A stretch of DNA of 64,000 nucleotides from Mycolicibacter algericus DSM 45454 (GCF_002086455.1 NZ_MVHC01000011.1:48643-112642), one strand, 5' to 3'. Positions 31,433 to 44,476 are shown, numbered from the stretch's first letter. Program-made: numbers and translations. The notes: generated from the letters alone by a model not told the origin.

Positions 31433-33445
31433 TCACGGCACGTCGGGCGGCATCCCGGTGTAGGGCGGGCGGGTCGGCTCGGGCACGGCCAGGCCGCATC
31501 GGATCAGCTCGTCGCGCGGCACCCGCTCGATGCGGTACCGGGTGTAGCTCGCGGCGTGCAGCACGTTGGACAGGAACCGGCGCGGGCCCATCGGGGCGCG
31601 CACCGAGCCCAGCACCGCCGCGGTGTCGGGGCAGCGCAACGCCGCCTCGGCCTGCGCGACCCAGTCCTGGTCCAGGTAGCCCGGGATGAGCGGGTACCAC
31701 TTGACCCACGGGCCGTCGGCCACCACGAAGTCCCGGAACAGGTCCTTGTCGTGGCCGATCCGGCCGTGGTCGAGCCGCTCGGTGTGCGCCGCAATCGGAT
31801 TGGCCAAGCCGATCTGGTCGAGCAGCCGGACGTCGAGGCCGGTGTTCATGCTCAACATGCCCAGGTTGGTGAAGAAGACGGTGTGCGGTCCGGTGTCACC
31901 GGGCTGGGGATCGGTGGGCACGCCGATACCCGGCGGCGGCGGCAGGATGACCGGGACGACGTCCCACTGGTCGTAGTTGCCCGATGGCAGCAGCAGCGCA
32001 CCGTCGGGGGTGGCCTCGATGGTGGCCAGCACCGCGCGCATCCGCGGATAGCCGAGATAGTCCGCGGCGGTCAGCGGGTGGGCGTGGCCGGTCGCCTGCG
32101 AATAGAACCGGCGCTCATCGACGATCCCGGAGTAGGTGACCCGGGTGGCGTCGTAGCCCATCCCCGGCGAGTTGGCCGCCCACAGCGCCCAGCCGGCCAC
32201 CGCCAGCCACAGCAGGCCGACGGCGCCGCTGAGCGGGTAGCCGGCCTCCCGGTGGAAACGCGCACCGTCGGGCAGCAGCACCGGGATGACGGCCACCGGG
32301 GCCAGCATGCAGAACAGCGGCGCCAGCAGCACCCGGCCGTGCATGAAGTCGCCGCCCTGGCGAATCCAGTAGGCGCCCTGCAGCAGTCCGCTGATCACGA
32401 AGAAGCAGACCACCGCCGCCGGGCTCTGCACCAGCCGCGCCCACCTGCCGACACCGCGCGGCACCGGGCGCCGCGGCCGGTGGCGCACCGCAGCACCCAC
32501 CCACAGCGCTGCCCCCAGCGCCGTCAACAGCACGGCCGGCACCCACAATGCGTAGGGCGCGTTGAAGTTCGCCAGGTAGATCATGCCCTGCGACCACTTG
32601 TCGCCGGCGGCGTCCTTGGCCAGCGCGGTACCGGGCACCAACAAGCCGTAGTAGCCCATCCGGAAGATCTGGTAGGCCACCGGCAGCGCGCCGCCGGCCA
32701 CCAGGATCAAAGCCCGGGGCCGCCACTGCCGGGGCGCCGCGATCAGCAACATGATCAGTGCGCCGCCGCCGATGAGCGCCAGCTCGGGGCGCACCAGCAC
32801 GCTGGCGCCGGCCACGAAGGCCAGGCACCCGGTGAACAGCGGGCCGCGGGCCCGCGACCGTGGCATCCGCAGCGCCTGCGACCAGCAGACCAGCATCCAC
32901 CACAGCAGGCCCAGGTAGGCCAGCACCAGCCCGCTCTCCAGCCCGGAGGTGGCGAAGTCGCGGGCGGGCGGCACCGCGATGTAGACCAGCGCCCCGGCCG
33001 GCAGCAGCAGCGCGCGCCGGCCCTGCAGGTTGGGGGCGTACAGCCGGGTGGTGCCCAGCATCAGCAGCGCCACCCCGGCCAGGCTGAGTGCCAGGGCGAA
33101 CACCAGCGCGATGTACTCCATGCGCATCGGCCCGCCGAGCCAGCTGCCGAGGTACATCAGGTAGGTCCAGGCCGTGGAGGTGTTGGCCTCCACCCGTTCG
33201 CCGGCATTGAACACCGGGCCGTTGCCGGCCAACAGGTTCCGCACCGTGCGCAACACGATCAGCCCGTCATCGGAGATCCAGCGCCGCCGCCATGCCCCGA
33301 CCCCGAACAGCAGCAGCACGACGGCCACCGCCGCCCACGAACTCAGCCGCACCGACGGGGTGTAGGCGACCGCCGGCCAGCCCAGCGGCCGGACCCGGGG
33401 GTCCGGCGTCCGCAGCCCTCGGCTAGCCGAAAACGACGGCAGCAC
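31433..33445 (-). CDS. aftB: Terminal beta-(1,2)-arabinofuranosyltransferase AftB
   Basis: 670 residues, a GT-C membrane glycosyltransferase adding the terminal beta-1,2-arabinofuranose of the arabinan, where mycolates are later attached. The catalytic loop is ISDDGLIVLRTVRNLL with GNGPVFNAGERVEANTSTAW just after. PPARDFATSGLESGLVLAYL and FRMGYYGLLVPGTALAKDAA are strongly conserved in AftB. About ten helices precede a C-terminal soluble domain. The frame opens at the GTG at 33445 and overlaps ubiA by 23 bp; the GTG at 33352 (VRLSSWAAVAVV) is the better match to known AftB N-termini, so the true start could be there. Confidence 0.94.
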   Translation of the reverse strand: MLPSFSASRGLRTPDPRVRPLGWPAVAYTPSVRLSSWAAVAVVLLLFGVGAWRRRWISDDGLIVLRTVRNLLAGNGPVFNAGERVEANTSTAWTYLMYLGSWLGGPMRMEYIALVFALALSLAGVALLMLGTTRLYAPNLQGRRALLLPAGALVYIAVPPARDFATSGLESGLVLAYLGLLWWMLVCWSQALRMPRSRARGPLFTGCLAFVAGASVLVRPELALIGGGALIMLLIAAPRQWRPRALILVAGGALPVAYQIFRMGYYGLLVPGTALAKDAAGDKWSQGMIYLANFNAPYALWVPAVLLTALGAALWVGAAVRHRPRRPVPRGVGRWARLVQSPAAVVCFFVISGLLQGAYWIRQGGDFMHGRVLLAPLFCMLAPVAVIPVLLPDGARFHREAGYPLSGAVGLLWLAVAGWALWAANSPGMGYDATRVTYSGIVDERRFYSQATGHAHPLTAADYLGYPRMRAVLATIEATPDGALLLPSGNYDQWDVVPVILPPPPGIGVPTDPQPGDTGPHTVFFTNLGMLSMNTGLDVRLLDQIGLANPIAAHTERLDHGRIGHDKDLFRDFVVADGPWVKWYPLIPGYLDQDWVAQAEAALRCPDTAAVLGSVRAPMGPRRFLSNVLHAASYTRYRIERVPRDELIRCGLAVPEPTRPPYTGMPPDVP

Positions 33446-34346
33446 CGATGGTTCCGATCCAGAGCAGAGCCATCAGCTGCAGCACCCGGTCGCGCCGCAG
33501 GATGTCCTCGGGCTCGCCGGCCATGCCGCCGTCGACGTCGACCGCGTAGCGCAGAATCGCGACAATGATCGGGATGATGGTCACCGCGTACCAGGAGCCG
33601 GAACCGTTGTCGCGCTCGAAGGCGAACAGGCTGTAGCAGACCAGCATCGCGGTGGCCGAGGCCGTCCACACGAAACGCAGGTAGGTACTGGTGTAGCTCT
33701 CCAGCGACTTGCGGATCTTGGCGCCGGTCTGCTCGGCGAGCTGCAGTTCGGCGTAGCGCTTGCCGGCCACCATGAACAGCGACCCGAACGCCATAACCAG
33801 CAGGAACCACTGCGACAGATAGATGTTGGCGGCCGCACCGCCGGCGATCGCCCGCAACAGAAAGCCCGACGACACGATGCAGATATCAAGGACCGCTTGG
33901 TGTTTGAGCCCGAAGCAGTACGCCAGCTGCAGCGCCAGATAGACGGCCATCACCAACGCCAGGCTCAGGCTGAGCGACCACGAGATGAACAGCGACGCCG
34001 CTCCCAGCAGCGCCGCCAGGCCGTAGGCCATGCCGACCGGCACCACCCCGGCGGCGATCGGCCGGAACCGCTTGGTCGGGTGCGCGCGGTCGGCCTCGAC
34101 ATCCTGCGCGTCGTTGACCAGGTACACCGCCGAGGCCGCCAGGCTGAACGCCACGAACGCGATCAGCGCCTTGCCGGCGACATCGGCGTAGTCGTAGTGC
34201 ACGTCGCCGCCGAGGGCGGCCAGCGGCGCGGCCAGCACCAGGACGTTCTTCACCCACTGCCGGGGCCGCATCGCCTTGACGATCCCGGTCACCAGGTTTG
34301 CCGGCGGACGGGCCTCCGGCGCGCGGTGTTCGGTCGCTGCACTCAT
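33423..34346 (-). CDS. ubiA: Decaprenyl-phosphate phosphoribosyltransferase (DPPR synthase)
   Basis: 307 residues, a nine-helix UbiA-superfamily prenyltransferase. It joins phosphoribosyl pyrophosphate to decaprenyl phosphate, the first committed step to decaprenylphosphoryl-arabinose used by the Emb and Aft enzymes. The first substrate motif is YLVNDAQDVEADRAHPTKRF (NDxxD type); KRYAELQLAEQTGAKIRKSL matches the second conserved region of this subfamily. The ATG at 34346 lies within the stop of the upstream phosphatase gene (4-bp overlap). Confidence 0.94.
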   Translation of the reverse strand: MSAATEHRAPEARPPANLVTGIVKAMRPRQWVKNVLVLAAPLAALGGDVHYDYADVAGKALIAFVAFSLAASAVYLVNDAQDVEADRAHPTKRFRPIAAGVVPVGMAYGLAALLGAASLFISWSLSLSLALVMAVYLALQLAYCFGLKHQAVLDICIVSSGFLLRAIAGGAAANIYLSQWFLLVMAFGSLFMVAGKRYAELQLAEQTGAKIRKSLESYTSTYLRFVWTASATAMLVCYSLFAFERDNGSGSWYAVTIIPIIVAILRYAVDVDGGMAGEPEDILRRDRVLQLMALLWIGTIGAAVVFG

Positions 34347-34899
34347 CCGGCGCCTCCCGAGTTGTCCAGGCGGATCGCGGCCGCGGCGACCGCGGCTCCG
34401 ACGACGACGCCGGTGGCCACGTCGCTGGGATAGTGCACTCCGAGCACCAGGCGGGACAACGCCATCGGCGGCACCAGTATCGCCGGCAGTGTCTTCGCCG
34501 GCAGTCCGGCCGCTCGTCCCAGCAGAATCGCCGCCGCGGTGGTGGAGGTGGCGTGCGCGGAGGGGAAACTCAGCCGGCTCGGGGTGGCCACGTTGACCGC
34601 GATCGCCGGGTGGTGCGGGCGCTCGCGTCGCACCACCCGCTTGATCACCACGGCGGCCGCATGGGCGACGAACGCCCCGGCCCCCGCGGTCAGCCAGGCC
34701 CGGCGCCGGCGCGGCCACGCCAGTGCGCCGAGCGCCGACACCATCAGCCAGCCCAGGCTGTGCTCACCGAAGTGCGACAGCGACCGCGCCGTCGGCAACA
34801 CGCCGGTCCGGCCCGCCAGCGCCGACTGCACGGCGACCAGCACGGCGTCCTCCCCGTGCGGCGGAACCGCATCGGGATCTCCAGAGGGCGCGAATTCGG

Positions 34900-34903
<4 letters not shown>
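34343..34903 (-). CDS. PAP2-family phosphatase (Rv3807c relative)
   Basis: 186 residues with the three PAP2 motifs: KRVVRRERP, PSAHATST and SRLVLGVHYPSD. About five membrane helices. The Rv3807c family has been proposed to remove the 5-phosphate from decaprenylphosphoryl-5-phosphoribose between the UbiA and DprE1/E2 steps; that role is not settled. The position fits: the gene overlaps glfT2 by 4 bases upstream and ubiA by 4 bases downstream. Confidence 0.9.
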
Positions 34904-38338
<3,435 letters not shown>

Positions 38339-39217
38339 GTGCCGAACCGACGTCGACGCAGGCTCTCGACCACCATGAGCGCAGTCGCCGCCCTGGCAGT
38401 CGCGAGTCCGTTTGCAGTTGTCGCAGTATCCGAGCTGGCCGCCCACCAGGACGCTCCGCAGCACCGTGACTTCGTCGCGGCGGCATCGGTGGCCGACCTG
38501 CCCAACGAGCTGATCTCCGCCCTCACCCAGGGCCTGTCCCAGTTCGGCGTGAATCTTCCGCCGGTGCCGGGCGGCTTCGGCAACGGGGCAGGGTCCGGGA
38601 TGTATCCCGCCTCGCCGGGGATGTACCCCGCCTCGCCCGGCCTGACCTCGCCTGGCCTGACCTCACCGGGGCTCTACCCCGCCTCGCCGGGGCTGACCTC
38701 GCCTGGCCTGACCTCACCGGGGCTCACCGACCCGTCGCTGACCACGCCGTCGCTGGCCACGCCGCCGGCGGGCACACCCGGTGTGTCGACCACCTCGGGC
38801 CTGACCTCGCCGGGTTTGACCACACCGTCGCTGGGCACCCCGGGGCTGACCTCGCCCGGTCTGACCACCCCGTCGCTGTCCGACTCGTCGCTGACCAGCC
38901 CCGGATTGACCAGCCCCGGGTTGACCAGCCCGGACACCGGTCTGCTGGGCTCCGACGGCATGCCGCTCACCTCGCCGGTGGGCCTCGACCCGGGCCTGGA
39001 CGGCACCTACCCGATCCTCGGCGACCCCTCACTGGGCATGCCGGAGAGCAGTGGTAGCGGCGGCGTCGTCAGCGACCTGATGAGCGCGGCCAACCAGCTG
39101 GGCGCCGGGCAGGCCATCGACCTGCTCAAGGGTGTGGTGATCCCGTCCATCGCGCAAGCCGCGCAGGGCGCCGGTCCGGCCGCCGCGGCGGCTCCCGCTG
39201 CCGTGCCGGCTCCGTAA
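38339..39217 (+). CDS. erp: Exported repetitive protein Erp (PirG)
   Basis: 292 residues from the GTG at 38339, with GAGGAGA upstream. A basic N-terminus and hydrophobic stretch (VAALAVASPFAVVAVSELAA) form the signal peptide. Residues about 87-199 are short proline/glycine repeats: early MYPASPG units, then PGLTS, PSLTT and PGLTT pentapeptides. The C-terminal region (GGVVSDLMSAANQLGAGQAI...) ends in an Ala/Pro tail. Erp is a surface-exposed virulence and envelope-integrity factor in M. tuberculosis, Rv3810 directly after glf. The repeat region is the most variable part between species. Confidence 0.93.
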   Translation: MPNRRRRRLSTTMSAVAALAVASPFAVVAVSELAAHQDAPQHRDFVAAASVADLPNELISALTQGLSQFGVNLPPVPGGFGNGAGSGMYPASPGMYPASPGLTSPGLTSPGLYPASPGLTSPGLTSPGLTDPSLTTPSLATPPAGTPGVSTTSGLTSPGLTTPSLGTPGLTSPGLTTPSLSDSSLTSPGLTSPGLTSPDTGLLGSDGMPLTSPVGLDPGLDGTYPILGDPSLGMPESSGSGGVVSDLMSAANQLGAGQAIDLLKGVVIPSIAQAAQGAGPAAAAAPAAVPAP

Positions 39218-39367
39218 CAACGAAGCCTGTTTCCCTAAACGGCACCGCAGAGTCAGCCCGCACCGCCGGGCAACGTGGGACTCTGCGGTGTCGTTTGACG
39301 TTCGCCCACTTCGGTCAGGCGCGTGTCGCATCACAAACAACAACAGACACATACGTAACATCAGCAC

Positions 39368-41077
39368 GTGCCAACACGTCGTCCTCCGCCGACGATCAAG
39401 CTGACCGCTACCGTCGCGACCGTGCTGATCCTGCCGTGGGCACTGGACGCCGGGCCGGGGTCGAAGTCGGCAGGGACCACACCGGCTCCCCCGAGCGCCG
39501 CGGCAACCAAGCTGAACCAGCAACCACTGCCCGACCTCGGACCGGGCGTCACGGTCCGGGAGATCACCCAGGACGAGCCCTTCACCATGGTGGCGCTCAC
39601 CGGCGGCGATCTCAGCGGCACCTCGGCGAAAGTCCGCGCCAGGCGCGCCGACGGGTCGTGGGGCCCGTGGTATGCCACCGCCCACGAGGTCAATAACGCG
39701 TCCTCGCAGCCTCGGCCGGCCGATGCGCCCGCTCCCGGACCGGACGGGACCGAACCGGTGTTCGTCGGCCGGACCACCGCGGTCCAGATCGCGCTCACCC
39801 GGCCCGAATCCGCCGACACCAAGCCCGAATCCAAGGCCAAGCCGGATCCCAAGACCGGGGCCAAGGCGGGGCCCGGGTCGAAGCCGCAGTCCACACCCAA
39901 GCCCGACCTCGGCTATGTGCCGGCCACCGCCGCGCAGCCGTTCGCCCAGAACATCTCCGCGGTCCTGATCACCCCGCCCAAAGCCCCGGTCGACGCGCAA
40001 TGGACCCCGCCGAGCGCCGCGCTGGCACCGGGACAGCCGCCCAACATCATTCCCCGCAGTCAATGGGGTGCCGGCGCCCGCGGCCGCTGCGGCAAGCCGG
40101 CCGAGAGCGGCCCGGTCCAAGCCGCGGTGGTGCATCACACCGCCGGCTCCAACGACTACTCCCCCGAAGACTCGGCGGCGATCATCCGGGCCATTTACGC
40201 CTACCACACCCGCGCCCTGGGCTGGTGCGACATCGGCTACAACGCGCTGGTGGACAAGTACGGCCAGGTGTTCGAGGGCCGGGCGGGCGGCATCACCAAG
40301 GGCATCGTGGGCAGCCACGCCGGCGGGTTCAACAAGAACACCTGGGGGGTGTCGATGATCGGCACCTTCGACGACGCGCCGCCACCGCCGATTCAGCTCG
40401 AGACCGTCGGCCGGTTGCTGGGCTGGCGGTTGGGGCTGGACCGCACCGACCCGCGCAGCACCGTCCAACTGACCTCCGGCGGCGGCTCCTTCACCCACTT
40501 TCCGCGCGGCTCGGCGTTGTCGTTGCCGGCGATCATCGGCCACCGCGACCTCGACGAGACGGAGTGCCCCGGCGAGCACGGGTACGTGGCGCTCAACGAG
40601 ATCCGGGATATCGCCGCCCGTTTCGGCGATCCGCCGGGCCCCGAAGACCTCGTCAGGACCATGCAGGGCGGCGCCATCCACGCCCGCTGGCTGGAGCTGG
40701 GCGGCGCGGCGGGCCTGCTCGGTGCCCCCACCTCGCCCGAGGCGATCGGCGAGGGCTCCACCAAGTACGCGACCTTCGAGCGCGGCGCGGTGTACTGGTC
40801 ACCGGAGACCGGCGCCCAGCCGATCACCGGGGCGATCTACGACGCCTGGGCGGCATTGGGTTACGAGCGCGGCATGCTCGGGCTGCCGACCAGCGCCGAG
40901 ATCCCCGAACCGGAGTGGATCGGGCAGAACTTCCAGCACGGCACGCTGAACTACAACCGGGCCGACGGCAGCGTCATCCGGGTTATCGACGGCAATGCCG
41001 AAGAACTGCCGCCGCCCCCGCCGGAGGGCCCGCCGGTGCAGTTGGAGCGCTTCTCGCGGGTGATCGGCGTCAACTAG
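39368..41077 (+). CDS. Secreted PGRP/amidase_2 protein with LGFP repeats (Rv3811 relative)
   Basis: 569 residues from the GTG at 39368, likely with a short signal peptide (IKLTATVATVLILPWAL). The central region about 220-410 is a peptidoglycan-recognition/N-acetylmuramoyl-L-alanine amidase fold: IIPRSQWGAG, QAAVVHHTAGSNDYSPED, DIGYNALVDKYGQVFEGRAG and GHRDLDETECPG, with the zinc-type His and Cys residues in place. C-terminal LGFP-type repeats (LELGGAAGLLGAPTSPE, WAALGYERGMLGLPTS) are wall-anchoring modules. A Lys/Pro-rich spacer around residues 140-190 resembles a wall-spanning linker. It probably cleaves or binds peptidoglycan near the mycolate layer. Confidence 0.9.
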   Translation: MPTRRPPPTIKLTATVATVLILPWALDAGPGSKSAGTTPAPPSAAATKLNQQPLPDLGPGVTVREITQDEPFTMVALTGGDLSGTSAKVRARRADGSWGPWYATAHEVNNASSQPRPADAPAPGPDGTEPVFVGRTTAVQIALTRPESADTKPESKAKPDPKTGAKAGPGSKPQSTPKPDLGYVPATAAQPFAQNISAVLITPPKAPVDAQWTPPSAALAPGQPPNIIPRSQWGAGARGRCGKPAESGPVQAAVVHHTAGSNDYSPEDSAAIIRAIYAYHTRALGWCDIGYNALVDKYGQVFEGRAGGITKGIVGSHAGGFNKNTWGVSMIGTFDDAPPPPIQLETVGRLLGWRLGLDRTDPRSTVQLTSGGGSFTHFPRGSALSLPAIIGHRDLDETECPGEHGYVALNEIRDIAARFGDPPGPEDLVRTMQGGAIHARWLELGGAAGLLGAPTSPEAIGEGSTKYATFERGAVYWSPETGAQPITGAIYDAWAALGYERGMLGLPTSAEIPEPEWIGQNFQHGTLNYNRADGSVIRVIDGNAEELPPPPPEGPPVQLERFSRVIGVN

Positions 41078-41131
41078 CGCCGTTCACGCTGCGGGTACGG
41101 CGGAAGACTGCGAGAAAGCCGCGCCGCGGCG

Positions 41132-41974
41132 TCAACCGGGGAAAATCCGTTCCAGCACCCGCGCCAGGCCGTCCTCGGTGTTGGGCGCGGTGATCTCCGC
41201 GGCGGCCGCCAGCACCTCCGGATGAGCGTTGCCCATCGCCACGCCGTGGCCCGCCTGCACCAGCATCGGCAGATCGTTGGGCATGTCCCCGAACGCCACC
41301 ACCTGCTCGATGCCGATCCCCAGCGGCGTGATCAGTTCCTCGATGCCGCTGGCCTTCGTGATGCCCGCCGGCACCACCTCCACCAGCCCGTTGTTGGTGG
41401 AATAGGTCAACTCCGCGGCGCTGCCGATGTGGTCCGCCAACTCCGCCACCATGTCGGCGCTGGCGGCGCCCGCCTTGCGGACCAGCAACTTGATCGCCGG
41501 CCGCGACAGCAGATCCTGCAGGGACACCTCGGTGTTGTCCGGGTTGAGCCAGGCGTGTTCGTAGCCCGGCGAGCTGACGAACTGCGGCGTCACCGCATCG
41601 TGCGCACGCTCACCGATGCGCTCCACCGCCAGGCCGGCGCCGGGGATGACGCGGTAGACGACCTCGGCCAGTTTGACCAGGCTGTCCACCGACAGCGTCC
41701 GCGCCGAGATCACCCGGTCGGTGTTCGGGTCGTAGAGCACCGCCCCGTTCGCACAGACCGCCAGCGGCGCGAACCCGAGCGCATCGACGACCGGTGCGAT
41801 CCAGCGCGGCGGGCGCCCGGTCGCCAAAATGAAGCCGGCGCCGGCGTCGATGGCCGCATGCACCGCCGCCCGGGTGCGCTCGGTGATGTTCTCGGCGTTG
41901 TCGAGCAGGGTGCCGTCGACGTCACTGGCGATCAGCGCGGGGATCGGGTGCTGCGGCAGCGCCGGCCGTGTCAT
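41132..41974 (-). CDS. HAD-superfamily (Cof-type) hydrolase (Rv3813c relative)
   Basis: 280 residues from the ATG at 41974, which shares one base with the stop of the upstream acyltransferase (TGATG). Class II HAD motifs: motif I SDVDGTLLDNAENIT with the nucleophile Asp, motif II ILATGRP, a Lys in AIKLLVRKAG and motif III FGDMPNDLPML. A Cof-type cap domain lies between. Likely a sugar-phosphate or nucleotide phosphatase; substrate unknown. It ends the minus-strand block that starts with the three acyltransferases. Confidence 0.9.
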   Translation of the reverse strand: MTRPALPQHPIPALIASDVDGTLLDNAENITERTRAAVHAAIDAGAGFILATGRPPRWIAPVVDALGFAPLAVCANGAVLYDPNTDRVISARTLSVDSLVKLAEVVYRVIPGAGLAVERIGERAHDAVTPQFVSSPGYEHAWLNPDNTEVSLQDLLSRPAIKLLVRKAGAASADMVAELADHIGSAAELTYSTNNGLVEVVPAGITKASGIEELITPLGIGIEQVVAFGDMPNDLPMLVQAGHGVAMGNAHPEVLAAAAEITAPNTEDGLARVLERIFPG

Positions 41975-42768
41975 CAATGCCGCCCCCGGCCGGCCAGCGC
42001 CCGCCGCAGCCGGCCACCGTGCGGCTGCGCCATGCGTTGGCGGTCGCGCTCGGCCAGCTCGGCTTCGCGCATCGCCAGTGCTTCGGCAATGGTGGGAGCG
42101 CCGCCACCGAGCCGCCGCGGCACCCAGTACGCGCCGGCGGGGTGCGGATACTCCAGTTGCGCCTGTTCAAGCATCGCGGCCATCGTGCCACGCAGCTCGG
42201 CGGTGGTCGCCTCGGCATCGCCGGAGGCGGCCATCGGCTCACCGATTTTCACCAGCACCGGAACGTGGTTGCGCCACAGCTGCTTCGGGTGGTCCTTGGT
42301 CCAGACCCGGTGGATGCCCCAGACGATCACCGGGATGAGCGGGACACCGGCCGCTTGGGCCATCCGCGCGGCGCCGGACTTGAACTCACGCAGTTCGAAG
42401 CTGCGGCTGATGGTGGCCTCCGGGTGCAGCCCGACCAGCTCGCCCTCGCGCAGCCGCTGTACCGCCACGTCGTAGGCGCCTGCGCCCGCGGAACGGTCGA
42501 CCGGGATCAGCTTGATGTGCTTGATGACGTAGCCGATCACCGGCACCTCGGTCATCTCGGACTTGATCATGAACCGCAGCCGCCGGTTCCGCCGCAGCGC
42601 CGCGATCGAGGCCGGATACCAGTCCAGGTAACTGGTGTGGTTGAGGGTCAGCACCGCACCGCCGCATTCGGGAACGTTCTCCAGCCCCTCGAACGTCGGA
42701 TGCGGCCCGTTGGCCCTGACCAGCGGCGGGATGACCATCTCCAGGGTTCGGAACAGTGGTTCGGCCAT
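41974..42768 (-). CDS. 1-acylglycerol-3-phosphate acyltransferase family protein (Rv3814c relative)
   Basis: 264 residues, the third of three tandem acyltransferases. The catalytic HX4D motif is LNHTSYLDWY; GLHPEATISRSFEL is the second lipid-binding motif and PLIPVIVWG the fourth. No clear membrane helix beyond an N-terminal hydrophobic patch. The family transfers acyl chains to glycerol-phosphate-type acceptors; in mycobacteria the exact products of this trio are unknown. The paralogues at 42775 and 43556 share the C-terminal PAGAYWVPRRLGG block. Confidence 0.9.
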   Translation of the reverse strand: MAEPLFRTLEMVIPPLVRANGPHPTFEGLENVPECGGAVLTLNHTSYLDWYPASIAALRRNRRLRFMIKSEMTEVPVIGYVIKHIKLIPVDRSAGAGAYDVAVQRLREGELVGLHPEATISRSFELREFKSGAARMAQAAGVPLIPVIVWGIHRVWTKDHPKQLWRNHVPVLVKIGEPMAASGDAEATTAELRGTMAAMLEQAQLEYPHPAGAYWVPRRLGGGAPTIAEALAMREAELAERDRQRMAQPHGGRLRRALAGRGRH

Positions 42769-42774
42769 GCGCTA

Positions 42775-43548
42775 CTACTCCGTGCTCGATGCGTCCGGTC
42801 GGCCCTGACCCGCCCCTTTGCGCATCCGTTCAGCCAGCTCCCGCTCATCGAGAACCCTAGCCTCCTGCGGAGTGGGCGCACTGCCGCCCAGTCGTCGCGG
42901 CACCCAGTATTCACCCGCCGGGTGCGGATACTCCCGTTGTGCCCGGTCCAGCATCGGCACCATCGCCGCGCGGAGCCGGGCGCTGAGGGTGGCCGCGTCG
43001 CCTGCCGGGGCCAGCGGCGGGCCCACCAGGACGGTAATCGGTATCTTGCTGGCGACCAGCCGCGCCCTCGGGTGATCCTTGGTCCACAACCGGTGAGCGC
43101 CCCACACGATCAGCGGGACGATCGGCACCTGCGCGTCGAGGGCCATCCGGGCGGCCCCGGACTTGAAGTCTTTCAGCTCGAAGCTGCGGCTGATGGTCGC
43201 CTCCGGGTACACCCCGACCACCTCGCCGGAGCGCAGCGCGGCCACCGCATGCCGGTAGGCGTGCGACCCGGCGCCCCGATCGACCGGGATGGTCCCGGTG
43301 TGGTTGATCAGGTAATTCACCACCTTCACCCGCTGCATCTCGGCTTTGATCATGAACCGCATCCGACGTTTCCGCCGATACACCGCCAGTGCCGCCGGCA
43401 GGAAGTCGACGTAGCCGGTGTGGTTGATGGCGATCACCGCGCCGCCGGTGGCCGGGATGTGTTCCAGGCCCTCGAAATCCAGTCGGGTGGCGGAGACCTT
43501 CACCATGGTCACCGCTGCCAGTTCCAGCGCACGAAAAACCGGCTGCAT
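42775..43548 (-). CDS. 1-acylglycerol-3-phosphate acyltransferase family protein (Rv3815c relative)
   Basis: 257 residues from the ATG at 43548 (MQPVFRALELAAVTM). The catalytic motif is INHTGYVDFL, the second motif GVYPEATISRSFEL and the C-terminal block PAGEYWVPRRLGG. It is 6 bp from the next gene and 7 bp from the previous one, so the three acyltransferases are co-transcribed. Substrate unknown. Confidence 0.9.
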   Translation of the reverse strand: MQPVFRALELAAVTMVKVSATRLDFEGLEHIPATGGAVIAINHTGYVDFLPAALAVYRRKRRMRFMIKAEMQRVKVVNYLINHTGTIPVDRGAGSHAYRHAVAALRSGEVVGVYPEATISRSFELKDFKSGAARMALDAQVPIVPLIVWGAHRLWTKDHPRARLVASKIPITVLVGPPLAPAGDAATLSARLRAAMVPMLDRAQREYPHPAGEYWVPRRLGGSAPTPQEARVLDERELAERMRKGAGQGRPDASSTE

Positions 43549-43555
43549 GCCAGGG

Positions 43556-44344
43556 CTACTCCGAGCCGCCCGTCGCGGTCGGGGGCTGCTGATTTCGGGC
43601 GTCGCGCTTCGCGGCCTTGCGGGCGGCCTCTTCAGCGTCGAGCCGCAGTGCCTCGGCGGGGGTCGGGGCACCGCCGCCGAGACGGTGCGGCACCCAATAC
43701 GCCCCGGCCGGATGCTCGGGATACGCGTCCTGCACCTGCTCGAGCATGTGTTGCATGCGGGTTTGCAGCAGTGCCCGCAGATCCTCGACCGGCAGCGTCG
43801 GCGGTATCGGCTCGCCGATCGCCACCGAGATCGGCACCTTGGTGCGCCCCAGCCGCTTGGGGTGATCCTTGGTCCAGATCCGCTGGGCGCCCCAGACGAT
43901 GTGCGGGATGATCGGCACCTGCGCCTCGACCGCCATCCGGGCGGCGCCGCTCTTGAACTCCTTGAGCTCGAAGCTGCGGCTGATGGTCGCCTCCGGGTAC
44001 ACCCCGACCAGCTCGCCGGCCTTGAGGTACTCGACGGCGGCGGCGTAGGCGTCCGCTCCCTGGCCGCGGTCCACCGCGATGTGCCGGCAGCCGCGCATGA
44101 CCGGGCCGACGAACCGGTTGTCGAACATCTCCTTCTTGACCATGAACCGCAACCGCCGGCGCGGCTTGCCCAGGTAGGCGGCCAGCCCGGCGAACGTGAA
44201 GTCGAGGTAGCCGGTGTGGTTGATCGCCACCACGGCGCCGCCACTGGGGGGGACGTGCTCCGCACCGGTGACGGTGATCTTCACACCCTGAAAGCGCCAC
44301 AACGTGCGCGCAACGGTAGCGACACTCCCGTACCACGGCTCCAC
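43556..44344 (-). CDS. 1-acylglycerol-3-phosphate acyltransferase family protein (Rv3816c relative)
   Basis: 262 residues, first in the three-gene acyltransferase operon. The catalytic motif is INHTGYLDFT, with GVYPEATISRSFEL and PIIPHIVWGAQRIWTKDHP. Its C-terminus is a charged tail (EEAARKAAKRDARNQQ). Together the three paralogues look like a lineage-specific triplication, conserved in order with M. tuberculosis Rv3814c-Rv3816c. It is divergent from the metallo-beta-lactamase/Rieske gene. Confidence 0.9.
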   Translation of the reverse strand: MEPWYGSVATVARTLWRFQGVKITVTGAEHVPPSGGAVVAINHTGYLDFTFAGLAAYLGKPRRRLRFMVKKEMFDNRFVGPVMRGCRHIAVDRGQGADAYAAAVEYLKAGELVGVYPEATISRSFELKEFKSGAARMAVEAQVPIIPHIVWGAQRIWTKDHPKRLGRTKVPISVAIGEPIPPTLPVEDLRALLQTRMQHMLEQVQDAYPEHPAGAYWVPHRLGGGAPTPAEALRLDAEEAARKAAKRDARNQQPPTATGGSE

Positions 44345-44476
44345 AGTCGTCCAGCCTAGGTCATACGGCGGCCCGCTTCGTCCGGCTCCGCCGCGGTTGC
44401 GATCGCCTGGGCGATGCCGGCGGGCGTGCCGCCGTTAAGCTCGGGAGGTATCGGTTACAGCGTCGGGAAGGTGCAA

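Noticed and set aside
38598..38935. Tandem repeats in erp considered as a possible CRISPR array
   Set aside because: The repeats are in-frame codon repeats (PGLTS, MYPASPG) with no spacers.
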